Source: Citrobacter europaeus
GTDB taxonomy: Bacteria; Pseudomonadota; Gammaproteobacteria; Enterobacterales; Enterobacteriaceae
Reading direction: 5' to 3'
Assembly: GCA_020099315.1 (NCBI GenBank)
Contig: CP083650.1
Coordinates: 3,968,001-4,032,000 of the forward strand
Length of the DNA stretch: 64,000 nt
Below, in pieces: positions 44,301 to 52,763 of the stretch (position 1 is its first letter; every line of letters starts with the position of its first letter). The notes under the pieces were generated by a model. That model was not told where the DNA came from. It saw nothing but the letters and a program-made list of their open reading frames with translations, and ran no database searches. The position numbers and the translations under genes are program-made.

Positions 44301-44700
44301 GGTCAGCAGCACGCGAGGAAAGCTGAAACAGCTTGCGCTTATCGGTGTCGTCCGTCAGATAGTGGCGCAGCAATGCGAAATCATCGCCATCCAGTAATTG
44401 CGGCAACAGCGTCATCAACTTCCAACTCATGCTCTGTTTGCTAAACGCGCTCTCTTTAGGGATATCCGGCAGCACGCGCACAAACATATCCCAGATAAAA
44501 CTCGCAGGCAGCGGAAAATCGATGTTGGCGGCAATACTAAACTTCTGTGCAAGGGTCATTTGTAGCCACTGCGCCATGCCGGTACTTTGAACCAGGATCA
44601 TCTCAGGTTCAAAGGGGTCGTCCAGCCGCTCGCGCTCAACGATAAATTCCATTAACGCTTCCAGCACATCCAGACGATTGGAGTGGTAGACCCTTAACAT
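41332..44700 (-). CDS. recC: Exonuclease V (RecBCD) gamma subunit RecC
   Basis: A 1122-residue subunit with two inactive helicase-like domains and a C-terminal inactive nuclease-like fold. It recognises Chi in the DNA tunnel and stabilises the complex. The characteristic N-terminus is MLRVYHSNRLDVLEALMEFIV; conserved segments include QSTGMAQWLQMTLA and VCLLGMNDGVYPRQ. E. coli RecC is 1122 residues. It lies 12 bp after ppdC and is separated from ptrA by 179 bp. Confidence 0.97.
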   Translation of the reverse strand: MLRVYHSNRLDVLEALMEFIVERERLDDPFEPEMILVQSTGMAQWLQMTLAQKFSIAANIDFPLPASFIWDMFVRVLPDIPKESAFSKQSMSWKLMTLLPQLLDGDDFALLRHYLTDDTDKRKLFQLSSRAADLFDQYLVYRPDWLTQWEAGRLVDGLGESQAWQAPLWKALVEYTEELGQPRWHRANLYQRFIQTLESASECPQGLPSRVFICGISALPPVYLQALQALGKHIDIHLLFTNPCRYYWGDIKDPAWLAKLMARQRRHSFEERHLPLFRDSQKAEGLFNSDGEQDVGNPMLASWGKLGRDYIYLLSELENSQELDAFVDITPDNLLHNIQSDILELESHAVAGVTLEEYSRSDNKRRLELNDTSVTFHVCHSPQREVEILHDRLLAMLEADPTLTPRDIIVMVADIDSYSPFIQSVFGSAPAERYLPYAISDRRARQSHPVLQAFISLLSLPDSRFVSEDVLALLDVPVLAARFNIDEEGLRYLRLWVNESGIRWGIDDDNVRELELPPTGQHTWQFGLTRMLLGYAMESAQGEWQSVLPYDESSGLIAELVGHLASLLMQLNLWRRGLAQERPLEEWLPVCRDMLNDFFLPDADTEAALTLIEQQWQAIITEGLGAEYGEAVPLSLLRDELAQRLDQERISQRFLAGPVNICTLMPMRSIPFKVVCLLGMNDGVYPRQLAPLGFDLMSQKPMRGDRSRRDDDRYLFLEALISAQQTLYISYIGRSIQDNSERFPSVLVQELMDYIGQSHYLPGDESLTCDQSEARVKAHVTRLHTRMPFDAQNYLPGEQQSYAREWLPAASLSGKAHSDFVQPLPFEIPETLTLETLQRFWAHPVRAFFQMRLRVNFRSEESEIPDTEPFTLEGLTRYQLNQQLLNTLVEENDAERLFRRFRAAGALPYGPFGEILWDTQRQEMQSLAERIIACRQPCQSMEIDLNCNGVQITGWLPQVQEDGLLRWRPSLISIAQGVQLWLEHLVYCASGGMGESRLFLRKDGEWRFPPLDAEQALLYLSQLIEGYREGMSSPLLVLPESGGAWIKTCYDAANDAMLDDDATLQKARSKFLQAYEGNMIVRGEGDDIWYQRLWRQLDADTLETIVLQSQHYLLPIFRFNQS

Positions 44701-44712
44701 AGCGACTCCTGA

Positions 44713-45036
44713 CTACTGACGATTCGGGCAATGCAGACGCGTCATCTGACCCTGCCTGCCCAGGGGTGAAGATATTTTAACGTTGATGCTGACACATCCC
44801 GCTCTCGTTGTCTGCATTCGGTTAATCTGCCAGTCCAAAGGTGATGAAAACTGATACAGCTGGGTTTGCTGCCAGGCATGACGCCAGAGTTGTTGGTACT
44901 GGTTTCTGATGATAAAGCTGTTCATCAGCGCCCGCTGGTATCCCGACAACGCGGTCACAATCATTATCATCAGTACCATTGCCAGCATCACTTCCGGCAG
45001 GCTAAAGCCACGCTGTCTGTTCAGGGGATCTGACAT
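44713..45036 (-). CDS. ppdC: Prepilin peptidase-dependent protein C (PpdC)
   Basis: A 107-residue type IV prepilin-like minor pseudopilin. The cleavage motif is QRGFSLPEVMLAMVLMIMIVTAL, with the G before the processed phenylalanine near residue 9. The start at 45036 follows GGAGCAGGC; the longer frame reads into ygdB and is rejected. It is the last gene of ppdA-ppdB-ygdB-ppdC and overlaps the true ygdB C-terminal frame by 16 bases. Assembly role in a cryptic type II/IV pilus-like system is inferred. Confidence 0.9.
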   Translation of the reverse strand: MSDPLNRQRGFSLPEVMLAMVLMIMIVTALSGYQRALMNSFIIRNQYQQLWRHAWQQTQLYQFSSPLDWQINRMQTTRAGCVSINVKISSPLGRQGQMTRLHCPNRQ

Positions 45037-45415
45037 AACGCCTGCTCCTTTAACGGGCAAAAATCGCTCCAGCCATTGGCCGAGAAGGCGATGTTGCCAT
45101 CGATAACCGCTCCCTGACGCCATAGAGACACCCCTTCATAGTGAGCAATAAGCAGCACGAAATTATTAGTAAGCAGGCGCAGGCAAACCTCGGCATCCTG
45201 CATTGTATCGCGCCGACACTGTACGGCGGGTTGTATACGCCAGGGCTTTCCAACCCGGATTGCACCGTCGCCTGACGCTGCAGCGCCTGGCTTTGCGTCA
45301 CCACTCGTGAAGCAAAACTGGCCTCCTGTCTGCTAGCGCCTTGCAGCAGAAGACTACCGAGCACCAGCAGCAACAGGACCATCGCCAGAGATGAAGCGCC
45401 TCTCTCGCTGTTCAC
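45021..45415 (-). pseudogene. ygdB: ygdB, pilus-accessory protein gene broken by a frameshift
   Basis: The first frame (from 45415) gives MNSERGASSLAMVLLLLVLGSL through QATVQSGLE, matching the YgdB N-terminus with its hydrophobic segment, then becomes unrelated sequence. The homologous C-terminus (QPAVQCRRDTMQDAEVCLRLL to QALCQIP, ending 45021) continues in another frame. At the junction, about 45258, codons for roughly Ala-Trp-Gly seem missing; a 7 nt deletion next to short TGG repeats would explain it. The intact protein would be about 135 residues. In the ppdA operon it is a minor pseudopilin-associated protein. Assembly error is possible, although a 7 nt loss is not a homopolymer slip. 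Confidence 0.8.
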
Positions 45416-45975
45416 AGGTTGAATCCCGTAACGCTGTACACGGCTTCAATAACCTTTTGTGGTTCGACATTGTTCACTCCGCGCAAACGCAGCGTAAGGA
45501 GCGGGGAATATCCGCTGATCTTCAGGCGTTCAACCTGAAATGCCTCAATCTGTATCGTGGCTGGATCGGTCATTTTCTCCCACCCTTTTCCATTACAGTC
45601 AGTTGCTCCCCGCAGGGTCTCCAGCACCTTGTCCTGTAAACGAAACCCGATAGCATCAGCCTCTTTAGCGGAACTGCTGTCCCAAACGCCGTTGCTGTTA
45701 GCATCCCAGCGGGCAATAACACAGTCCCCCTTAGCCGATATCACCAGTCCCTCTCCGCCACAGTTTCCCCGGCAATACCCTGCCCGCTGAAGGTGCTTAG
45801 CCACGGTATAGACCCGCTGCCATATTTCATCTTCCAGCGCCAACTGGCTCGTATTGCGCAGAATCTCTCGCTGTAGCGCCGGTAAAAATTGCGCTGAGCT
45901 AAGCAGTAAAACGCTGCTAATCGCCATCGCAATGAGTACCTCCAGCAGTGAAAATCCCCGTTCCTTTACTGACAT
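45412..45975 (-). CDS. ppdB: Prepilin peptidase-dependent protein B (PpdB)
   Basis: A 187-residue prepilin-like protein, GspJ/PilW-like. The prepilin motif KERGFSLLEVLIAMAISSVLLLSSAQF begins at residue 4. Two later CxxxC-like pairs (YCRGNCGG) suggest disulfides. Start and stop overlap ppdA (10 bases) and ygdB (4 bases), showing a coupled operon. Function is unknown; a pseudopilus component is inferred. Confidence 0.93.
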   Translation of the reverse strand: MSVKERGFSLLEVLIAMAISSVLLLSSAQFLPALQREILRNTSQLALEDEIWQRVYTVAKHLQRAGYCRGNCGGEGLVISAKGDCVIARWDANSNGVWDSSSAKEADAIGFRLQDKVLETLRGATDCNGKGWEKMTDPATIQIEAFQVERLKISGYSPLLTLRLRGVNNVEPQKVIEAVYSVTGFNL

Positions 45976-46436
45976 AACCGGGCCTCATCGCGTTCGCAAA
46001 GCCTGATTCGCCCCCAACCAGATACCACCACCCGCCATTCCCCTGCCGTATTTTTCAGGCGGATATGTCCGGCCCATGCCGTATTGCGCAGACCAAAAAA
46101 GGCCAGTGAAGGCGTTATCTCTGCCAACTCGACATCGTCCCAGAGCGGTGTAAACACCAAAGGTGAAGTGGGTTTGCACACATCTTGCGAAGCCGCAGAG
46201 CTGACAAAGCACCACGATGCGCCATCCCGAATCACGCTTATCACGTGATCACGGTTACGCCAGTTAGCATCTTCACGCAGTTGCAGCAGGTAATCCCGGA
46301 CCTGGCAGGCGGTTTGCCACAGGCGCTGTTGTTGCTGCCAGCGCTGCCAGCCATAAAGACCTGATGCGCCAAGCGCCGCGACGATCAGCATCGTAATCAG
46401 GGTTTCGAGAAGCGTGTAGCCATGTTGTTTTTTCAT
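45966..46436 (-). CDS. ppdA: Prepilin peptidase-dependent protein A (PpdA)
   Basis: A 156-residue prepilin-like protein of the GspH/FimT type. The leader MKKQHGYTLLETLITMLIVAALGASGLYGW is the classic prepilin N-terminus, with cleavage after G6. It is first in the ppdA-ppdB-ygdB-ppdC operon and 183 bp downstream of thyA on the same strand. The thyA terminator lies between them. Confidence 0.94.
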   Translation of the reverse strand: MKKQHGYTLLETLITMLIVAALGASGLYGWQRWQQQQRLWQTACQVRDYLLQLREDANWRNRDHVISVIRDGASWCFVSSAASQDVCKPTSPLVFTPLWDDVELAEITPSLAFFGLRNTAWAGHIRLKNTAGEWRVVVSGWGRIRLCERDEARLCQ

Positions 46437-46571
46437 GCCGCCAGTATGGCGTGAGGAAAATGAATAACGAGCGGGAAATTCGGTTTCTACGGCGAGCTAC
46501 GGAGAATATTTTTCGAGTTGCAGTCCATTGCAATAATTCAGGAATCTGCGCCGAAGAACGCGATTTTAGAT

Positions 46572-46602
46572 AAAAAAAACCGACGCACACAGGCGTCGGT
46601 TG
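46572..46602 (-). terminator. Intrinsic terminator after thyA
   Basis: On the minus strand, CCGACGCCTGTGTGCGTCGG followed by eight T. It lies 18 bp past the thyA stop. Confidence 0.9.
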
Positions 46603-46619
46603 TGACAGCATGAAGCCGA

Positions 46620-47414
46620 TTAGATAGCCACTGGCGCTTTAATACCAGGATGCGGATCGTAGCCTTCAATTTCGAAGTCTTCGAAGCGATAGTCAAAAAT
46701 AGATTCAGGCTTACGTTTGATAACCAGCTTCGGCAGCGCGCGCGGTTCACGGCTAAGCTGCAGATGCGTTTGATCCATATGATTGCTGTACAGGTGCGTG
46801 TCGCCACCGGTCCAGACAAAATCACCTACTTCCAGATCGCACTGCTGCGCCATCATGTGCACCAACAGGGCGTAGCTGGCAATGTTAAACGGCAAGCCGA
46901 GGAACACATCGCACGAACGCTGATACAGCTGGCAGGAGAGCTTGCCATCCGCTACGTAAAACTGGAAGAACGCATGGCACGGCGCCAGCGCCATTTTATC
47001 CAGCTCGCCGACGTTCCATGCGGAAACGATGATACGGCGAGAGTCCGGGTCATTTTTGAGCTGGTTTAACACCGTGGTGATCTGGTCAATATGGCGTCCA
47101 TCTGGCGTAGGCCACGCGCGCCATTGTTTGCCATAAACCGGGCCTAAATTACCGTTTTCATCCGCCCATTCGTCCCAGATTGAGACGTTGTTTTCATGCA
47201 GGTAGGCAACGTTGGTGTCGCCCTGCAAAAACCACAGCAGCTCATGAATGATCGAGCGTAAATGGCAGCGTTTAGTCGTAACCAGCGGGAACCCTTCCTG
47301 CAGATTAAAACGCATCTGATGACCAAAAATGGAAAGCGTTCCGGTTCCGGTACGGTCGTTTTTCTGTGTGCCTTCATCCAGCACTTTTTGCATCAGTTCT
47401 AAATACTGTTTCAT
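46620..47414 (-). CDS. thyA: Thymidylate synthase ThyA
   Basis: A 264-residue folate-dependent enzyme methylating dUMP to dTMP. The catalytic cysteine is C146 in ALAPCHAFFQFYV; the substrate arginines are in DPDSRRIIVSAWN, and the C-terminal IKAPVAI is intact. Six bases separate its start from the lgt stop, so lgt-thyA are co-transcribed. Length equals E. coli ThyA. Confidence 0.98.
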   Translation of the reverse strand: MKQYLELMQKVLDEGTQKNDRTGTGTLSIFGHQMRFNLQEGFPLVTTKRCHLRSIIHELLWFLQGDTNVAYLHENNVSIWDEWADENGNLGPVYGKQWRAWPTPDGRHIDQITTVLNQLKNDPDSRRIIVSAWNVGELDKMALAPCHAFFQFYVADGKLSCQLYQRSCDVFLGLPFNIASYALLVHMMAQQCDLEVGDFVWTGGDTHLYSNHMDQTHLQLSREPRALPKLVIKRKPESIFDYRFEDFEIEGYDPHPGIKAPVAI

Positions 47415-47420
47415 GGTTCC

Positions 47421-48296
47421 TCAGGAAACGTGTTGCTGTGGGCTGCGGCGGTACGCCCAAACCATCATAATAATGCCTGCGACAATCATCGGGATAGAGA
47501 GGATCTGTCCCATGCTGATGTACTGTACCCAGGTGCCGGTAAACTGCGCATCCGGCTGGCGGAAGAATTCAACGATAATACGAAACGCGCCATAGCCAAT
47601 CAGGAACAGACCGGATACCGAGCCCATCGGGCGCGGCTTGCGAATGTACAGGTTGAGAATGATAAACAGCACGACACCTTCGAGCGCCATCTCATAAAGC
47701 TGTGAGGCGTGGCGCGGCAGCGAGCCGTAGGTATCAAAAATAGACTGCCATTGCGGGTTAGTTTGCAGCAGTAAAATATCTTCGGTGCGAGAGCCCGGGA
47801 ACAGCATGGAAAACTTGAAGTTCGGGTCAACGCGTCCCCACAGCTCACCGTTGATAAAGTTACCCAGACGCCCTGCGCCCAGACCAAACGGAATCAGCGG
47901 GGCGATGAAATCAGAAACCTGGAAGAACGAACGTTTGGTGCGTTTGGCGAAGATAATCATCACCAGGATCACACCAATAAGCCCACCGTGGAAGGACATC
48001 CCACCGTCCCAGACGCGGAACAGATACAGCGGGTTGTCGAGGAATAACGGGAAGTTATAGAACAGTACATAACCAATACGTCCACCAAGGAACACCCCAA
48101 GGAAGCCCGCATACAGTAAGTTTTCTACTTCATTTTTGGTCCAGCCACTGCCCGGACGATTCGCGCGGCGGGTCGCCAGCCACATCGCAAATATAAACCC
48201 CACCAAATACATTAAGCCGTACCAGTGAAGCGCGACGGGTCCGATTGAGAAAATGACCGGATCGAAATCCGGAAAATGCAGATAGCTACTGGTCAT
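47421..48296 (-). CDS. lgt: Prolipoprotein diacylglyceryl transferase Lgt
   Basis: A 291-residue inner-membrane enzyme with about seven spans. It transfers diacylglycerol to the lipobox cysteine, the first step in lipoprotein maturation. Catalytic H103 (SFHGGLIG) and R143 in the Lgt signature GRLGNFINGELWGR are in register. Upstream gene ptsP is separated by a REP-containing gap of 222 bp. Length equals E. coli Lgt. Confidence 0.97.
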   Translation of the reverse strand: MTSSYLHFPDFDPVIFSIGPVALHWYGLMYLVGFIFAMWLATRRANRPGSGWTKNEVENLLYAGFLGVFLGGRIGYVLFYNFPLFLDNPLYLFRVWDGGMSFHGGLIGVILVMIIFAKRTKRSFFQVSDFIAPLIPFGLGAGRLGNFINGELWGRVDPNFKFSMLFPGSRTEDILLLQTNPQWQSIFDTYGSLPRHASQLYEMALEGVVLFIILNLYIRKPRPMGSVSGLFLIGYGAFRIIVEFFRQPDAQFTGTWVQYISMGQILSIPMIVAGIIMMVWAYRRSPQQHVS

Positions 48297-48460
48297 CTGT
48301 CACCACAAGTTCTTGTTATTTCGCTGAAGTCAGACAGCAATTGATAAGCGCGCCTGCATAATACAGGCGCTCCAAAGGTGCGAATGATAGCACAAGGGGA
48401 TCGCAGCGGATGCCGGGAAGATGTAAAAGATCTGTATAGGTAATCTTTATCCCCCCGCAA

Positions 48461-48518
48461 TGCCTGATGGTGCTACGCTTACCAGGCCTACAGGCTGATA
48501 ACACGAAATTTGTCAGGC
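48461..48518. repeat. Degenerate REP element between ptsP and lgt
   Basis: GCCTGATGGTGCTACGCTTACCAGGCCTACAGG plus a partial inverted unit (TGTCAGGCCTAT). More diverged than the other REP copies in the window. Confidence 0.65.
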
Positions 48519-50765
48519 CTATAATCCCCCGCGAATCAATCCCCCCATGCCACGGCGCTCCATAAAGGCCGCTACCTGATGGCGTACTTCTGCCGCCATC
48601 TGCGCTTCCAGGCTGCGCTGCGCCAGCGTTTTCGCTTCATCAAAATCGATATGACGCAGCAGATATTTGACGCGAGCGACGGAACGACCGTTCATCGACA
48701 AATGACGAAAACCAAGGCCGATCAGAATAGCCACGCACATCGGGTCGCCCGCCATCTCACCGCACAGGCGCAAATCGATACCGCTTTTTTCGGCTTCCTG
48801 CGCAATCATCGCCAGCGCACGTAACATCCCCGGATGCAGGCTGTCATAAATGCTGGCTACCCGCGTATTGTTACGATCGACGGCCAGAATGTACTGGGTT
48901 AAATCGTTAGTTCCGACCGAGATAAAGTCTATCCGGTTTGTCAGATGCGGCAGCATGAATACCATCGACGGAACTTCCAGCATGATGCCAATGCGCGGTT
49001 TCGGGATCGCATAGCCGATCATCTCTTCCACTTCACGTCCGGCGCGTTCAATCAAACGTCGCGCTTCGTCCACTTCATCAATGCTGGTAACCATCGGCAG
49101 CAAAATGCTGAGGTTGCCTGTTGCCGCGTTGGCTCGCAGCATGGCGCGAACCTGGATCAAAAAGATCTCCGGCTGATCGAGCGTTATGCGGATCCCACGC
49201 CAGCCAAGGCACGGGTTCTCTTCACTTATCGGCATGTAGGGCAGTTGTTTATCGGCGCCGACATCCAGCGTACGCAGAGTTACCGGCTTATCGTTAAACA
49301 TTTGCAGCATCCCCTGATACTGCGCAACCTGTTCTTCTTCCGAAGGAAAACCGCTTTGCAGCATGAACGGGATTTCAGTGCGGTACAGGCCAATGCCGTC
49401 GATTCGGCTACCCAGCTTTTCTTCATGTTCCGGGCTGAGACCCGCATTGAGCATCACCTTCACGCGCTCGCCGCTTTTCAACTGCGCGGGTTGGTTGACG
49501 TCGTCTTCCGCCAGGCGGCTCAGCTCAATTTCTTCACTGATAAGACGCTGGTATTCCTGGATCAACACCGGTTCCGGATCAACCAGCAGTTCACCGCGAT
49601 AACCGTCCACCACCAACGTACGGCGATGCAGCACCGAAGGCTGGATATCGGCCCCCATGACGGTAGGGATACCCAGCGCACGAACCATAATTGCCGCATG
49701 GGAGTTGGCTGCGCCGTCCCGGACAACCACACCGACTAGCCGGTCCTGAGGAAGTTCCGCCAGCGTGGTCGCGGAAAGCTCATCCGCCACCAGCACAAAA
49801 CGTTCCGGCCAGGCATTCGGCCCCTGAACAGAGTCGTCAAGATGGAACAGCAGACGCTGGCCCAGCGCACGTAAATCTCCGGCCCGCTCTTTGAGGTAGT
49901 TATCGCTCAGGGCGGCAAACTGTTCGGCAAACTTTTCGATGATCGTTTTCACGGCCCACTCGGCCACCGAACCGTTATCCACTTCCGCAAACAGCTCACG
50001 GCGCAGACGGGTATCGGAAAGCAGGTGTGAATAGAGATCAAAGATCGCCGCCGTTTCTTTCTGCGCCCCGGCGGTAAAGCGTTTGCTGTAGCGGCGAAAT
50101 TCGTTCGCCGCCTCTTCCAGCGCACCGGTCAGTCGCTCGCGCTCAAGCACCGGGTCCAGCGTTGAAGCCTGATAGACCTGTTCCATCAGCGGCAGCGTCG
50201 CGTCCTGCCAGCCTTCGGCTATTGCCACACCGGGAGCAGCAGGCAATGCACGGATACGCGTTTGCCGGTATTGGCCGAACAGCGCGTTTAGCTGCGACTG
50301 CGAAAGAATAGCCGCCATTTGCGTGGCGAGCGTGACGAGGAAAGACTCTTCACTTTCATCGTACTGGCGCAATTCGCGCTGCTGTACCACCAGCACACCT
50401 AAAAGCTGGCGGCGCTGAATGATCGGCACGCCTAAGAACGCACGAAAGCGCTCTTCTTTTACCGAAGGAATGTATTTAAAGCTGGGATGTTTTTGCGCAT
50501 CGGCGAGGTTGATAGGTTCCGCCAGCCTGCCAACCAGGCCAACGATACCTTCATCAAACGCGAGTGCGACAGTGCGACCACGCGGTTTTTTCAGTCCCCG
50601 GGTCGCCATGAGGTAATAACAACGTCGATCGTGATCGGCCAGATAAACCGAACAGACCTCTGTATCCATCGCAAGACAGATGTCGGTAACCAGAATATTC
50701 AGCGCTTCATTCAGACGCGGAGCACTGGCCACCTTTTCGACTATTTCGCGCAGGCGGGTGAGCAT
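48519..50765 (-). CDS. ptsP: Nitrogen PTS enzyme I (EI-Ntr) PtsP
   Basis: A 748-residue phosphoenolpyruvate-protein phosphotransferase. It has an N-terminal GAF domain (about residues 15-160; senses nitrogen compounds), a linker, the phospho-histidine domain with DGAANSHAAIMVRALGIP, and the C-terminal PEP-binding barrel (FISVGTNDLTQYILAVDR, RLCGEMAG). It starts the NPr-EIIA-Ntr relay. It starts 12 bases after the rppH stop, forming an rppH-ptsP operon. Confidence 0.96.
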   Translation of the reverse strand: MLTRLREIVEKVASAPRLNEALNILVTDICLAMDTEVCSVYLADHDRRCYYLMATRGLKKPRGRTVALAFDEGIVGLVGRLAEPINLADAQKHPSFKYIPSVKEERFRAFLGVPIIQRRQLLGVLVVQQRELRQYDESEESFLVTLATQMAAILSQSQLNALFGQYRQTRIRALPAAPGVAIAEGWQDATLPLMEQVYQASTLDPVLERERLTGALEEAANEFRRYSKRFTAGAQKETAAIFDLYSHLLSDTRLRRELFAEVDNGSVAEWAVKTIIEKFAEQFAALSDNYLKERAGDLRALGQRLLFHLDDSVQGPNAWPERFVLVADELSATTLAELPQDRLVGVVVRDGAANSHAAIMVRALGIPTVMGADIQPSVLHRRTLVVDGYRGELLVDPEPVLIQEYQRLISEEIELSRLAEDDVNQPAQLKSGERVKVMLNAGLSPEHEEKLGSRIDGIGLYRTEIPFMLQSGFPSEEEQVAQYQGMLQMFNDKPVTLRTLDVGADKQLPYMPISEENPCLGWRGIRITLDQPEIFLIQVRAMLRANAATGNLSILLPMVTSIDEVDEARRLIERAGREVEEMIGYAIPKPRIGIMLEVPSMVFMLPHLTNRIDFISVGTNDLTQYILAVDRNNTRVASIYDSLHPGMLRALAMIAQEAEKSGIDLRLCGEMAGDPMCVAILIGLGFRHLSMNGRSVARVKYLLRHIDFDEAKTLAQRSLEAQMAAEVRHQVAAFMERRGMGGLIRGGL

Positions 50766-50777
50766 AATTTGCGTAGC

Positions 50778-51308
50778 TTAACCTCTTTTACGTCTGTACG
50801 CAGGTGCGCTTTGCGGCTTAGGAGTACTCTCCTGAAGCGCCATGACAACACTTGCGAATTCTTTCATCACCCTGCGATAGACATCGCGTTTAAATGACAC
50901 CACCTGTCGAACCGGATACCAGTAACTCACCCAGCGCCAGCCGTCGAACTCAGGTGTACTGCTGGTTTGCATATTGATTTCAGCATCGCTGCTGACCAAT
51001 TGCAGAAGAAACCATTTTTGTTTCTGGCCGATACAAACCGGCTTCGTGTCCCAACGCACCAAACGTTTCGGTAACTTGTAACGCAACCAGTTACGAGTAG
51101 AAGCAAGGATCCGTACATCTTTACGGCTAAGACCCACTTCTTCAAAGAGTTCCCGGTACATCGCCTGCTCTGCTGTCTCTCCTGCATTTATCCCACCTTG
51201 CGGGAATTGCCAGGAGTGCTGACCAAATCGCCGGGCCCACATGACCTGCCCCTGGCGGTTACAAATTACTATCCCTACATTCGGGCGGTAGCCATCGTCA
51301 TCAATCAC
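50778..51308 (-). CDS. rppH: RNA pyrophosphohydrolase RppH
   Basis: A 176-residue Nudix hydrolase that removes pyrophosphate from mRNA 5' ends and so triggers RNase E decay. The Nudix box runs from G38 to L60 (GGINAGETAEQAMYRELFEE in part). N-terminus MIDDDGYRPNVGIVICN and C-terminus match E. coli RppH (176). It is divergent from mutH across a 684 bp region. Confidence 0.97.
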   Translation of the reverse strand: MIDDDGYRPNVGIVICNRQGQVMWARRFGQHSWQFPQGGINAGETAEQAMYRELFEEVGLSRKDVRILASTRNWLRYKLPKRLVRWDTKPVCIGQKQKWFLLQLVSSDAEINMQTSSTPEFDGWRWVSYWYPVRQVVSFKRDVYRRVMKEFASVVMALQESTPKPQSAPAYRRKRG

Positions 51309-51992
51309 CGGACTACCTCAACATAAACCTTATATACAAACGATTGTTTCACACTCCTGAGGGGCGGTAAACCACTCTGTTAAGGGTGCGATATTCTAAT
51401 AACAATTGAATAACTCACAGCTAAGGGCCGAGTTATAAACAGAATAAGGGCAAGCAAGGCGATTTTATTCACCTTTTCTGTGGATATAGTTGTGAAGAAG
51501 TACGGAATTACTATGGGAAAACCCAGAACAGTCCGAATAAGACATTCGTCACATATCAAAAATAGTCTTATGGATTCATAAAGTTAAAACCGATCAGTGC
51601 AAATAAACACTTAGAAATGTGACGTGTATCACGCACACGATCTTCAGGCTGATGAAAGATCGACCAGCGTTGGTTTTATCCACAGATTATGCCAATAAGT
51701 TAGGCACAATTTGTGTGAAAATTCGATTTTCGTCGCACGTCAAGGCTGTAAATTGAAACAGTAGTGGGGCTTTTTCACAGTTATCCCATCTTTCTGTGGA
51801 TAACATGGTGTAAGATCCTGTTCATTGTCAGTGACCAGAATTGGAAAACCCACTTCGCTGTTGCGCAACTCTGCACACGTGAATCTAAAAACCAATATAA
51901 ATCATAGAATTGAATAAAGCATGTGGAAAAAGATAAACTCTGTCCACACGGTATAAAATCATTGCTCATTTTTTCACCTAAGGGTTAACCCG
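51309..51992. promoter_or_regulatory. Long rppH-mutH divergent region with DnaA-box cluster
   Basis: 684 bp with no gene I can support. It holds two perfect DnaA boxes of opposite orientation, TTATCCACA (51676-51684, plus) and TGTGGATAA (51795-51803, minus). There are three one-mismatch copies: 51465-51473 (TTATTCACC), 51479-51487 (TGTGGATAT) and 51922-51930 (TGTGGAAAA). Also A+T-rich. Promoters for rppH and mutH are expected but not placed. Confidence 0.6.
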
Positions 51993-52688
51993 ATGCCTGA
52001 ACTCCGTCCGTTGCTTTCTCCCCCTGAATCTGAAGCCCAGTTGCTAAGCCAGGCGCGGCTACTTTCGGGCTACGCGTTAGGAGAATTAGCGGCAATGGCG
52101 GGAATCGTGGCGCCTAAGGATCTCAAGCGCGATAAAGGCTGGATTGGCGTGCTACTGGAAATCTGGCTCGGTGCCAGCGCGGGCAGTAAACCAGAGCAGG
52201 ATTTTGCGGCACTAGGCGTGGAGCTGAAAACGATCCCTGTGGACAGTCTTGGCAGACCGCTGGAAACCACCTTTGTGTGTGTGGCGCCGTTAACCGGTAA
52301 TACTGGCGTCACCTGGGAAACCAGCCATGTGCGGCACAAACTTAAACGCGTTCTGTGGATCCCGGTGGAAGGCGAACGCAGCATCCCGCTGGCTGAGCGT
52401 CGCGTCGGCTCTCCCCTGCTGTGGAGCCCGAATGAAGAAGAAGACCAGCAGTTGCGTCTGGACTGGGAAGAGTTGATGGACATGATAGTGTTAGGCCATG
52501 TCGAACGCATCACCGCTCGCCATGGGGAAGTACTGCAGCTGCGTCCTAAAGCAGCCAACGCCCGAGCGCTAACCGAGGCCATTGGCGCTCATGGCGAACC
52601 CATCCTCACCCTGCCACGCGGCTTTTACTTGAAAAAGAACTTCACCCGCGCATTGCTTGAGCGACATTTCTTGTTCCAGGCGCAATAG
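51993..52688 (+). CDS. mutH: DNA mismatch repair endonuclease MutH
   Basis: A 231-residue endonuclease that nicks the unmethylated strand at hemimethylated GATC sites. Catalytic residues D70, E77 and K79 (EQDFAALGVELKT) are in register. C-terminal LKKNFTRALLERHFL is the regulatory part. Activated by MutL. Start at ATG 51993 after AAGGGTTAA. ygdQ follows. Confidence 0.97.
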   Translation: MPELRPLLSPPESEAQLLSQARLLSGYALGELAAMAGIVAPKDLKRDKGWIGVLLEIWLGASAGSKPEQDFAALGVELKTIPVDSLGRPLETTFVCVAPLTGNTGVTWETSHVRHKLKRVLWIPVEGERSIPLAERRVGSPLLWSPNEEEDQQLRLDWEELMDMIVLGHVERITARHGEVLQLRPKAANARALTEAIGAHGEPILTLPRGFYLKKNFTRALLERHFLFQAQ

Positions 52689-52763
52689 GCACCGTCCGAC
52701 CTTTCACCCGCCGCGTTACGGGCCTATAATTACCGCTTCTTTTTTTTGGCAGGACTTTGTTCG

